Shown: positions 1 to 5,858 of the stretch, piece by piece | How the letters are laid out: every line of letters starts with the position of its first letter | How positions within the stretch are numbered: the stretch's first letter is position 1 | Assembly (NCBI GenBank): GCA_964632995.1 | Contig: CAZWDL010000168.1 | Coordinates: 1 to 12,130 of the forward strand | Origin: CAZWDL01 sp964632995 | Lineage (GTDB): Bacteria > Bacteroidota > Bacteroidia > Chitinophagales > Saprospiraceae | Reading direction: 5' to 3' | Length of the DNA: 12,130 nt | The notes under the pieces: generated by a model | Databases searched by the model: none | What the model was told of the DNA's origin: nothing | The model's input: the letters and a program-made list of their open reading frames with translations, nothing else | Position numbers and translations under genes: made by a program

Positions 1-537
1 AGCGCCGAAGCCGCGGGCGCCGCGGGTGACGGCACGGACGTAGGCGCGTTCGCCGTTGATCTCCAGCGGCTCGCCGGGCAGCAGGGTATCGATGCTGTTG
101 AGGTCGAACATATCGGCAGACACGCCGCCGTAGTCCAGTAAATCGTATTTGTCGCCCCGGACCACTTTCCAGGGTTCTATGAGAAACTCCGGCACTTCGG
201 CGCCCACCAGTTGTACAGGCAACTGCTCACCGTTTTTCAATTTGGCGCTGGCGCCGGCCAGCAGCAGGGGCGCCGTCAGCGCTACCCCGGGAATAGAACG
301 CAGTTCGCGGGCGTAGCGCATATCGAGTGTACCCAGCCGGTTGGCGTCGCGGGCCTTGTCGTTGGTCACCCAGATATCGGCCTTGGAGTTATCGACCAGG
401 GCCGTCATCAGTCCGGTGAGGAAAAGGAAGACACCGGCCTGCTGCCCCATCAGGAAAATGGCGACGACGACACCCAGCGTTGCCCCAAAAGTTTTAGGTT
501 TATCGTAATTCATGAATTGTAATGCCAGGCGGAACAT
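1..537 (-). CDS. ABC transporter permease, FtsX/DevC-like (C-terminus cut by window edge)
   Basis: I translated 179 codons on the minus strand. They run from an ATG at 537 to the window edge with no stop, so only the N-terminal part is present. The start MFRLALQFMNYDKPKTFG is a short cytoplasmic stretch. A hydrophobic segment follows at about residues 18-48 (GVVVAIFLMGQQAGVFLFL). After it comes a soluble domain containing DNSKADIWVTND, VTRGARGF and similar motifs. This is the layout of FtsX/MacB/DevC-type permeases, where a large periplasmic domain follows the first membrane helix. The ATG lies three bases after the TGA of the adaptor gene, so translation is probably coupled. Together with the adaptor and the ATPase it would form an inner-membrane exporter. 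The substrate is unknown. An alternative in-frame ATG lies at 513, but it would shorten the leader before the membrane helix. The family call is firm; DevC versus other FtsX-like permeases is inference. Confidence 0.85.
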   Translation of the reverse strand, partial: MFRLALQFMNYDKPKTFGATLGVVVAIFLMGQQAGVFLFLTGLMTALVDNSKADIWVTNDKARDANRLGTLDMRYARELRSIPGVALTAPLLLAGASAKLKNGEQLPVQLVGAEVPEFLIEPWKVVRGDKYDLLDYGGVSADMFDLNSIDTLLPGEPLEINGERAYVRAVTRGARGFGA

Positions 538-540
538 CGG

Positions 541-1515
541 TCAGCGGTTTTCTGATATTTGAATAATGGCTTCTACTTTCATTCCAAGCAAGAGCTCCTC
601 TCCGTCTTTCAGCCGGATCTTGATGCGGCGCACCTGCAGGTCTTCGAACTGGGTGTTATCCTCGGAAAGGATGGATTTATCACTGAGGTTGGGAGCGGTG
701 AAGACGACCTCGCCATGTGCCAGCGTATCGGAAAAGCCCTCGCGTTTGATGATGGCCTTTTGCCCCACCGCCATATTGCCGGCAAAATATTCATCCACTT
801 CGGCTTCCACCAGCCGGGGGCCGGCAGGTGCGAAGGTGCCGACCACCTGGAAAGCCTGCACCCCGGCGCCGGTGCGCACTTCCCAGCGAATCACGCTACC
901 GGCTCCGGGAGTATAGAGCTGCTTCTGCCGGCGGCGCAGCCGTACCTCGTCGAGCCGGATGCGCAGCTGTTGTTCCTGCAGAGCCAGGCGCTGTACCTGT
1001 CGTTGCTGCTGATCAATCTGATGACGGCTGTTCAGCAGTTCGAGTTCCGTTTGATCGAGTTGGCTGGCGGGCAGGGCATCGGCTTCCACCGAGCGTTGAA
1101 GCCGCTGATAGGTTTGCTGCTGCCGGCCGAGCACTTTTTCGTAGTAAGCGACCTGAGCGCGCGCCTCCTGCTGTTCCAGCCTGTTGAGATGCAGTTGCGT
1201 CTCCAGGTTCTGCAGTTCATTTTCTTCCAGGTCGGTATCCAGGGTGATCAATAATTCCTCATCAGCCGCCGACTCTCCTTCTTTCACCAGGATTTGCGCC
1301 ACCTGGCCGCCTGTTTCAAAATTGAGTTCCAGCACCTCTTCTTCGGGGATGACCTTACCGAGCGCCGTCACTTCCGCCGGGTTCCGGATGCGCTGTATCG
1401 CTTGGCTATATTCCGTCCTGGCCTGTTCCTCATTCGAGGGTTTTTCGCCGTTACTACAGGAGAACAGCGACCCGGTAAACAAGAAAAGTAACGTTGAAGC
1501 CTGTTTGATATTCAT
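541..1515 (-). CDS. HlyD/DevB-like efflux adaptor, predicted lipoprotein
   Basis: This 324-residue protein is a periplasmic adaptor (membrane fusion protein) of an ABC exporter. The N-terminus MNIKQASTLLFLFTGSLFSC is a lipoprotein signal peptide with lipobox LFSC, which predicts lipidated Cys20. Residues about 47-97 (ALGKVIPEEEVLELNF, GGQVAQILVKEGESA, LLITLDTD) are the first half of a lipoyl/barrel-sandwich domain. Residues about 97-197 are a Gln/Glu/Leu/Arg-rich coiled-coil hairpin. Residues about 198-228 (YTPGAGSVIRWEVRTGAGV) are the second lipoyl half. The beta-barrel part follows to the end. An open frame continues upstream to a TTG at 1635. I chose the ATG at 1515 because it gives a clean lipoprotein signal and the extra 40 codons are a palindromic element. 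It lies downstream of the ATPase gene and three bases upstream of the permease. The ALGKVIPEEEV segment resembles DevB adaptors. Substrate and outer-membrane partner cannot be read from the sequence. Confidence 0.9.
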   Translation of the reverse strand: MNIKQASTLLFLFTGSLFSCSNGEKPSNEEQARTEYSQAIQRIRNPAEVTALGKVIPEEEVLELNFETGGQVAQILVKEGESAADEELLITLDTDLEENELQNLETQLHLNRLEQQEARAQVAYYEKVLGRQQQTYQRLQRSVEADALPASQLDQTELELLNSRHQIDQQQRQVQRLALQEQQLRIRLDEVRLRRRQKQLYTPGAGSVIRWEVRTGAGVQAFQVVGTFAPAGPRLVEAEVDEYFAGNMAVGQKAIIKREGFSDTLAHGEVVFTAPNLSDKSILSEDNTQFEDLQVRRIKIRLKDGEELLLGMKVEAIIQISENR

Positions 1516-1546
1516 GATATAGTTTTTCGAAGTGCGCTCAATCCTT

Positions 1547-1624
1547 CTTCGCCCGCCGTTGCCCGCAAGGGCGAAGGCGGGTGATCCTCCAATCCCGACC
1601 AGATCGCGTAGCGAGATAGTCGGG
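1547..1624. repeat. Tandem two-hairpin palindromic element inside the ABC operon
   Basis: Two hairpins of similar design sit side by side in the 116-bp gap between the ATPase and adaptor genes. Hairpin A (plus strand) pairs CCCGCC 1552-1557 with GGCGGG 1576-1581. It has a 3x3 internal loop, then GCCC 1561-1564 with GGGC 1569-1572 closed by GCAA. An alternative pairing is CTTCGCCC 1547-1554 with GGGCGAAG 1569-1576. Hairpin B pairs CCCGAC 1594-1599 with GTCGGG 1619-1624, then TCGC 1604-1607 with GCGA 1611-1614. Neither is followed by a U-run in the transcribed (minus) direction, so they do not look like ordinary terminators. The layout recalls REP/BIME-type intergenic repeats. Whether other copies exist in the genome cannot be seen here. 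Confidence 0.7.
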
Positions 1625-1631
1625 TAAACCT

Positions 1632-2321
1632 TCAATCCTTTCCGTCCCCCTTCAACACCCGTCCGTCCTCCATCCGGATAATCCGGTCGGCGTACTCCCG
1701 CAGGCGCGGATCATGCGTTACTACGACCACGGCTTTGCCCTCGCGGCTCAGTTCTCTCAGCTCGCTCATAATGCGGTGGAAGGCATCGGCGTCGAGCGAA
1801 GCCGTCGGTTCATCACATAGGAGGATACCGGGCTGGGTGACCAGCGCCCGGGCGATGGCGACGCGTTGCTTCTGACCGCCCGACAATTCGTGCGGGCGGT
1901 TGCCGCGCCGGTCCGCCAATCCCAGTTTTTCCAATTGTTGCAGGGCTTCCCGGCGGGCCGCCCGGCCGCTCTTTCCCAGCAGGCGCATGGGAAAGGCCAC
2001 ATTATCGAGGGCCGAGAAAGGAGCAATGAGATTGAAGTTTTGGAAAACAAATCCGATGTTGTGCAGGCGCAGGTGGGAAAGCTGCTGGTCGCTGAGTTCG
2101 CTGGTGAGGGTTTCGCGGACGTATACCTTTCCCTCCGAAGGATAAATGACACATCCGATGAGAGATAATAAGGTGGTTTTTCCTGACCCTGACGGGCCCT
2201 CCAGTAAAACCAGTTCTTCACTGCGCACCTCCATGGTGGTGGTATCAAGCGCCGTGATCGTTGTATCTCCGGTGCGGTATATTTTTTTCGCCCCTTCGAG
2301 GCTGGCGACGACTTCAGGCAT
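1632..2321 (-). CDS. ABC transporter ATP-binding protein (LolD/MacB/DevA type)
   Basis: This 229-residue nucleotide-binding subunit powers the exporter formed with the downstream adaptor and permease. All ABC motifs are present: Walker A GPSGSGKT at 42-49, Q-loop Gln94 in GFVFQNFNLI, signature LSGGQKQR at 146-153, Walker B ILLCDE at 166-171, D-loop SLD at 175-177, and the switch His203 in VVVTHD. Length and motifs fit the LolD/MacB/DevA/FtsE group, whose partners are FtsX-like permeases, and that is what is encoded here. It is the first gene of the minus-strand operon. The start ATG at 2321 has no recognisable Shine-Dalgarno site, as is common in Bacteroidota. A weak -7-like TAAATTTC lies only a few bases upstream of the ATG and has no -33 partner. 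The gene ends with TGA at 1632-1634, just before the palindromic element. Confidence 0.95.
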   Translation of the reverse strand: MPEVVASLEGAKKIYRTGDTTITALDTTTMEVRSEELVLLEGPSGSGKTTLLSLIGCVIYPSEGKVYVRETLTSELSDQQLSHLRLHNIGFVFQNFNLIAPFSALDNVAFPMRLLGKSGRAARREALQQLEKLGLADRRGNRPHELSGGQKQRVAIARALVTQPGILLCDEPTASLDADAFHRIMSELRELSREGKAVVVVTHDPRLREYADRIIRMEDGRVLKGDGKD

Positions 2322-2349
2322 GAGGATGAAATTTAATTAATAGCCGGTC

Positions 2350-2365
2350 TGTTCATTTATGAACA
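2350..2365. promoter_or_regulatory. 16-bp perfect dyad, candidate operator upstream of the ABC operon
   Basis: TGTTCAT, two bases, then ATGAACA: seven-base arms that match perfectly as an inverted repeat. It sits about 30 bases upstream of the ATPase start, inside the 93-bp gap after the protease gene. The size and symmetry are those of a binding site for a dimeric regulator, and TetR-like repressors often control exporter operons. No regulator gene is present in the window, so this role is inference. Confidence 0.45.
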
Positions 2366-2414
2366 ACTCTTATTTCATCCCGATGTTTGTTTGGCTGTTC
2401 CACTTAAAAACCGG

Positions 2415-4187
2415 TCATTTCACCACTATGCTGCCCGACCACTGGTTCTCCACTCCGCGCAGGTGATAAAAGTAAATCCCCGGAGCGAGCCTTTCCAGGT
2501 TTATGTCTTCCTCCTGGTACTCATTATTGATTCTCAATTTCCGAACCATCAGCCGGCGTCCGGCGGCGTCGTAAAGCTCAAGTTGAAAGTTTCCGTTTAA
2601 ACCTTCAACCCGCAGCCAGGCAGACTCATCGGCAGGATTGGGGAAGAGGCTTAGCCGCACCTCTCCGGCGGCAGGATCGATATTTGTCAGCTCCGTAGCG
2701 CGCTCCACCGCGGCCAGGGCATTGATGCGGCCGTAGCCATAGGTATTATTGGGTACAATACCAGCGGCCACATTTCCGCAGGTCACTGTATCGGCCACCG
2801 GCACCGCGGTTTCTTGAATGATCTGTTTGATGAGGGCGACCCGGCCGGCCAGCTCGGGATTGGCGGAGATCATCAGGGCGACGACGCCGGCGACGTGGGG
2901 GCCGGCCATGGAGGTTCCGTTGAAGGAAGCGTAGGCGCTGTCGGGCAGCGCGGAACGCACGCTGACGCCCGGAGCCGTAATATTGGGTTTCATGCGGAAG
3001 CTACTGTCTACCACCACCGGGCCGCGGCTGGAGAAAGTAGCGATGGAGTCGTTGGGCTTGATTGCACCCACGGTGAAGGTTTCGCCGAAGATGGCCGCCG
3101 GATCATCGACGGTGCTGCATTTGAAGCCGCTATTACCTGCTGAAGCGACTACTACGATACCTGCGGCTTCCAGATTTTCCACTACCCTTTCCATCGTGCC
3201 GAAATTACCAGGATTACAACCTTCGAATGGTGGGCAACCCCAGGAATTGTTGACGACGTGTGGCGCACGGGCAGGATCGGGATTGTTGCCGTCGAGGTCG
3301 GTGGGTGCCAGAAACCATTCGAAGCATTCGATATAGGTTGCCGGTGAGCCGAAGCCACGTTCCATATTGCGGCAGGCGATCCAGGAGGCCTCCGGCGCCA
3401 CGCCGATCTGATTGCCCATACCGTCGTCGCCCACCATAGTTCCCATGGTATGCGTGCCGTGGCCGTTGTCATCGCAGGGCGTCCGTGAATCCAGTCCGCA
3501 GGGGTTTAGATCGGGGGTGACGATGGAGTCATTGTGAATGGGATTGATCATGTGAATGGCGTCGTGCCAGTTATAGTGGTGATCAATGGCCCCATCGGCA
3601 TTGCCGCGATACTGTTTGCTGAGGGCGGGGTGCTGCCATTCGTAGCCCGTATCGGCGCCGGCGACGACGACGCCGGCGCCTCTGACACCCCGGTTCCACA
3701 CCTGATCGGCGCCGATCTGGCGGATTCCCCATTCGATGCCGTCCCGCAGGCGAAGTTGATCTTCAGCAGCCGTTGGCCAGTGGAAAGTGTAGGAGGGATT
3801 GGCTTCCACCCGGGCTACTTCCGGTCGCAGGACGATGCGCCGGAGCAGTTCCACATCACCTTTTGTCCACACCGCATTAACAACCGAGAAGGGCCGGAAG
3901 GGAACTCCAGCATCCGATAGCAGACGAAGCACGCCCGATTGGCTGCGCTTCGCCGTTTGCCGCAGCTTTTCAAACACAAAGCGTCCTCTCCGGACCTTAT
4001 CCCGGAAGGAGAGGTTTCCCTCCAGATCAGCCTGCTGTTGCAGAACGACGAGCATTTCTGTTACTTCCTTTTTTTTCAACTCTTCCAATAATACCGGATC
4101 TACCTTATTTTTCCAGTTTTCACCCGGTGAAAAACCCAGTGAAAGAGTAAGTAAAATCCCGATATAGAATAAAAAGATATTTTTCAT
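2415..4187 (-). CDS. Secreted S8 subtilase, bacillopeptidase F-like, with T9SS type A sorting domain
   Basis: This is a 590-residue serine protease predicted to be exported and then secreted or surface-attached by the type IX secretion system. Residues 1-20 form a Sec signal peptide (MKNIFLFYIGILLTLSLGFS). Residues about 25-140 look like an inhibitor-type propeptide (MLVVLQQQADL, VNAVWTKGDVELLRRI, VARVEANPSY). The catalytic domain spans about 150-500, with Asp179 (GADTG), His243 (NGHGTH), oxyanion Asn352 (ASAGNSG) and Ser426 (NGTSMAGPHVAG). The motifs GADTGYEWQHPAL, NNSWGCPP and PNITAPGV point to the bacillopeptidase F-like branch. Residues about 512-590 are a T9SS C-terminal domain (LFPNPADESAWLRVEG, LYDAAGRR, LAPGIYFYHL, GSIVVK). 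Six or more Cys residues suggest disulfides, as expected for an extracellular enzyme. It is transcribed separately from a TAnnTTTG promoter at about 4240. Its substrate is unknown. Confidence 0.95.
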   Translation of the reverse strand: MKNIFLFYIGILLTLSLGFSPGENWKNKVDPVLLEELKKKEVTEMLVVLQQQADLEGNLSFRDKVRRGRFVFEKLRQTAKRSQSGVLRLLSDAGVPFRPFSVVNAVWTKGDVELLRRIVLRPEVARVEANPSYTFHWPTAAEDQLRLRDGIEWGIRQIGADQVWNRGVRGAGVVVAGADTGYEWQHPALSKQYRGNADGAIDHHYNWHDAIHMINPIHNDSIVTPDLNPCGLDSRTPCDDNGHGTHTMGTMVGDDGMGNQIGVAPEASWIACRNMERGFGSPATYIECFEWFLAPTDLDGNNPDPARAPHVVNNSWGCPPFEGCNPGNFGTMERVVENLEAAGIVVVASAGNSGFKCSTVDDPAAIFGETFTVGAIKPNDSIATFSSRGPVVVDSSFRMKPNITAPGVSVRSALPDSAYASFNGTSMAGPHVAGVVALMISANPELAGRVALIKQIIQETAVPVADTVTCGNVAAGIVPNNTYGYGRINALAAVERATELTNIDPAAGEVRLSLFPNPADESAWLRVEGLNGNFQLELYDAAGRRLMVRKLRINNEYQEEDINLERLAPGIYFYHLRGVENQWSGSIVVK

Positions 4188-4513
4188 GCGCTAGTTTTCT
4201 TCTTCTTTTAAAATATTTGGTATATTTAAGAGCGTGACAAAAGTAATAAAACATGTCCAAGCTTCGCTTAAGTGCGAAATGATTTAGCCGGTTGAGCGAA
4301 TGACTTGTTTTCGAAAAAAGCTGATGTATTTTCAAGCTTTCTCTACTTAGAAACCGGTAAATTGCTATCCCTTTATTTTCTTTTCCTGCTTTTCTCAAAA
4401 GAAAAGTAAGAAAAGCCTTTTCTTATTTGTACGAGCCGCACTCTTCCCGTGAACACATTCACTTTACAAGTCTAATTTCAAGCATTGAGGACCTTCTAAA
4501 CCTACTAATTGCT
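4188..4513. other. AT-rich divergent intergenic region between protease and GNAT gene
   Basis: This is 326 bases without a supportable gene. It holds the protease promoter box near 4238-4245 and a short dyad TTCGC/GCGAA around 4264-4279. Two adjacent AT-rich inverted repeats lie at 4389-4406 (CTTTTCT/AGAAAAG) and 4410-4422 (GAAAAG/CTTTTC). Open frames crossing it use TTG starts or lack family features, so I do not call them. I found no full TAnnTTTG box for the rightward GNAT gene. Composition is visibly more AT-rich than the flanking genes. Confidence 0.6.
4238..4245 (-). promoter_or_regulatory. Bacteroidota -7 box (TACTTTTG) for the protease gene
   Basis: The minus strand reads TACTTTTG, a perfect match to the Bacteroidota sigma-A -7 consensus TAnnTTTG, about 50 bases upstream of the protease ATG at 4187. 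The expected leader is roughly 40-45 nt. No TTG is found at the usual 19-20 base spacing upstream, so only half of the promoter is supported. Confidence 0.5.
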
Positions 4514-4966
4514 ATGAGCCGCCAGACGACCACTTTTAATGCATTCACGGGTATGAGTCAGTTGGAAAAGAAAGCTATCGTTGACTTTCTCTGCACCCAG
4601 AACAAAAACAGTTGCGAAGCTGTCCAGGAAGCCCTGGACTATGCACTCAAACGCAAACCTTCTTTTGGAGGTTTTGTCGTTGTTACCATGCAAAGACAGC
4701 GCATCATTGCCGCCATCGTAGTAAATCGAACCGGCATGGAAGGCTATAACCCAGAGAATATTTGCGTCTATGTCGCCATTGATAAACACTGCGAGCAACC
4801 TGAAGCAGTACTTCATGAACTGATGAGCAAGGCGATTCACCACGCGCAGGGCAACCTCGCTATGCACGTAGAGCCCGACAATCCCGCGCTTCAGCTTTAT
4901 CAGGAAATGGGCTTTCGGGCCAAATATCTCGAATTGCGCCTCGATAAAGAGCGAGCCATTGCCTGA
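4514..4966 (+). CDS. GNAT-family N-acetyltransferase-like protein with degenerate acetyl-CoA loop
   Basis: This 150-residue protein has the fold signature of the GNAT family. There is a central beta pair (GFVVVTMQRQRIIAAIVVNRTG, about 53-74), then ICVYVAID (83-90), then a helix (LHELMSKAIHHA), then the typical C-terminal segment AMHVEPDNPALQLYQEMGFRAKYLELRL (116-143). The acetyl-CoA pyrophosphate loop, normally Q/R-x-x-G-x-G/A, aligns with Gln95-Pro-Glu-Ala98-Val-Leu100. Both glycines are therefore missing, and activity or cofactor binding may be altered. The open frame extends upstream to a TTG at 4427. I chose the ATG at 4514 because the upstream residues add nothing family-like. A further ATG lies at 4553. 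It precedes the DNA glycosylase gene by 12 bases, suggesting co-transcription. Substrate unknown. Confidence 0.75.
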   Translation: MSRQTTTFNAFTGMSQLEKKAIVDFLCTQNKNSCEAVQEALDYALKRKPSFGGFVVVTMQRQRIIAAIVVNRTGMEGYNPENICVYVAIDKHCEQPEAVLHELMSKAIHHAQGNLAMHVEPDNPALQLYQEMGFRAKYLELRLDKERAIA

Positions 4967-4978
4967 AGGACAACTGCT

Positions 4979-5617
4979 GTGCGCGGAATGATTCAGGATT
5001 CCGTTATGCAGCAAATTATTGTTCAGCATCTCTCCCGGGATACCGTACTCCGTTCCGTACTGGAATCCACTCCCTTTCCTGCGCTTAAAGCAGAACAGCC
5101 CGACGTATATTCCAACCTGATCCGCGCCATTATCAGTCAACAATTATCCGTAAAAGCAGCCGACGCCATCCACCGCCGCTTTTTGGGGTTATTCCCCGGC
5201 GCTTACCCGGAGCCCGGTGAGATACTGGATATGAGTATCGACGCGCTGCGATCCGCCGGGCTTTCCCGTCAGAAAGCCGGGTACGTACAAAATATTGCCC
5301 GTTACTTCCTCGACAAACAACTACTACGCCGTACCTGGACGGGCTATGAGGATGAAAGTATTTTGCAGGAGCTCACCCCAATTAAAGGCGTCGGTCGCTG
5401 GACAGTGGAGATGATTCTCATCTTTACCCTGAGGCGTTCGGATGTATTCCCCGTCGATGACCTCGGTATTCGCCGGATGATGATTGATTTTTACGAGGTA
5501 GACGAACAACTCCCCAAACGGCAATTGTACCGGGAACTGACAGAAATCGCTGAAGCCTGGCGTCCCTACCGGTCTTACGCCTGCCGCTATCTCTGGCGCT
5601 GGAAAGATCAGCGTTAA
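4979..5617 (+). CDS. DNA-3-methyladenine glycosylase, short AlkA/Mag1-like HhH-GPD enzyme
   Basis: This is a 212-residue base-excision repair glycosylase expected to remove alkylated purines from DNA in the cytoplasm. The helix-hairpin-helix is LTPIKGVGRWTVEM (about 132-145). The GPD-type catalytic segment is VFPVDDLGIRR, with Asp160-Asp161. By analogy with E. coli AlkA, the second Asp is the catalytic one. Other family marks are AIISQQLSVKAADAI (50-64), GLSRQKAGYV (94-103) and EAWRPYRSYACRYLWRW near the end. At 212 residues it lacks the N-terminal TBP-like domain of the 282-residue E. coli AlkA and resembles the compact Mag1-type form. GAAGGA at 4965-4970 sits 8 bases before the GTG at 4979, which favours that start. 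ATGs at 4988 and 5006 are alternatives. It overlaps the spacing of the GNAT gene closely, so the two probably share an mRNA. That may link the GNAT-like protein loosely to DNA repair, but this is weak. Confidence 0.9.
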   Translation: MRGMIQDSVMQQIIVQHLSRDTVLRSVLESTPFPALKAEQPDVYSNLIRAIISQQLSVKAADAIHRRFLGLFPGAYPEPGEILDMSIDALRSAGLSRQKAGYVQNIARYFLDKQLLRRTWTGYEDESILQELTPIKGVGRWTVEMILIFTLRRSDVFPVDDLGIRRMMIDFYEVDEQLPKRQLYRELTEIAEAWRPYRSYACRYLWRWKDQR

Positions 5618-5651
5618 TCCGGATTATAGAACAACTTTGCTCCAGGCCAGC

Positions 5652-5681
5652 TTGTTGATTCCATAAACTCGTCTATGTTTC
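5652..5681 (+). promoter_or_regulatory. Possible Bacteroidota promoter (TTG-N19-TATGTTTC)
   Basis: TTG at 5652-5654 is followed after 19 bases by TATGTTTC at 5674-5681, which matches seven of eight positions of the -7 consensus. It would start a leader of about 170 nt for the zinc hydrolase gene. That leader would contain both the weak hairpin at 5697-5716 and the foldback at 5778-5841. Confidence 0.3.
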
Positions 5682-5696
5682 TATCTCACCTGAATG

Positions 5697-5716
5697 CCGC
5701 TTTTTAACGCGGTTTT
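5697..5716 (+). terminator. Weak terminator-like hairpin after the glycosylase gene
   Basis: CCGC 5697-5700 can pair with GCGG 5709-5712 across an eight-base loop, and TTTTATT follows directly. The stem is only four base pairs, so it is a poor terminator. It is the only candidate in the first 100 bases after the glycosylase stop codon. Confidence 0.25.
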
Positions 5717-5777
5717 ATTACATTTATAGGCAATAAGATTGCTTTCTTTCCGAAAGGAAGAAGGCCACCGCAGGTAT

Positions 5778-5841
5778 GAGCATGTTTAAAATTTCATCCT
5801 TCCATCCGTTTGGAACTCGAAAACGAAATTTAAACACGCTC
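5778..5841. repeat. 64-bp foldback inverted repeat (MITE-like or leader hairpin)
   Basis: The left arm 5778-5797 (GAGCATGTTTAAAATTTCAT) matches the reverse complement of the right arm 5823-5841 (GAGCGTGTTTAAATTTCGT when read on the minus strand). The differences are one extra A and two A/G changes. Inside, TTCCA 5800-5804 pairs with TGGAA 5811-5815, so the element folds into one long hairpin. TA dinucleotides flank both ends (5775-5776 and 5842-5843). It lies directly before the AAGGA at 5843-5847 and the ATG at 5859. It could be a miniature inverted-repeat element or a structured leader. Confidence 0.6.
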
Positions 5842-5858
5842 TAAGGAAAAAGAATTAT

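Noticed and set aside
1516..1635. N-terminal extension of the adaptor from a TTG start
   Set aside because: The extension encodes the palindromic element and would bury the lipoprotein signal peptide. The ATG at 1515 explains the protein better.
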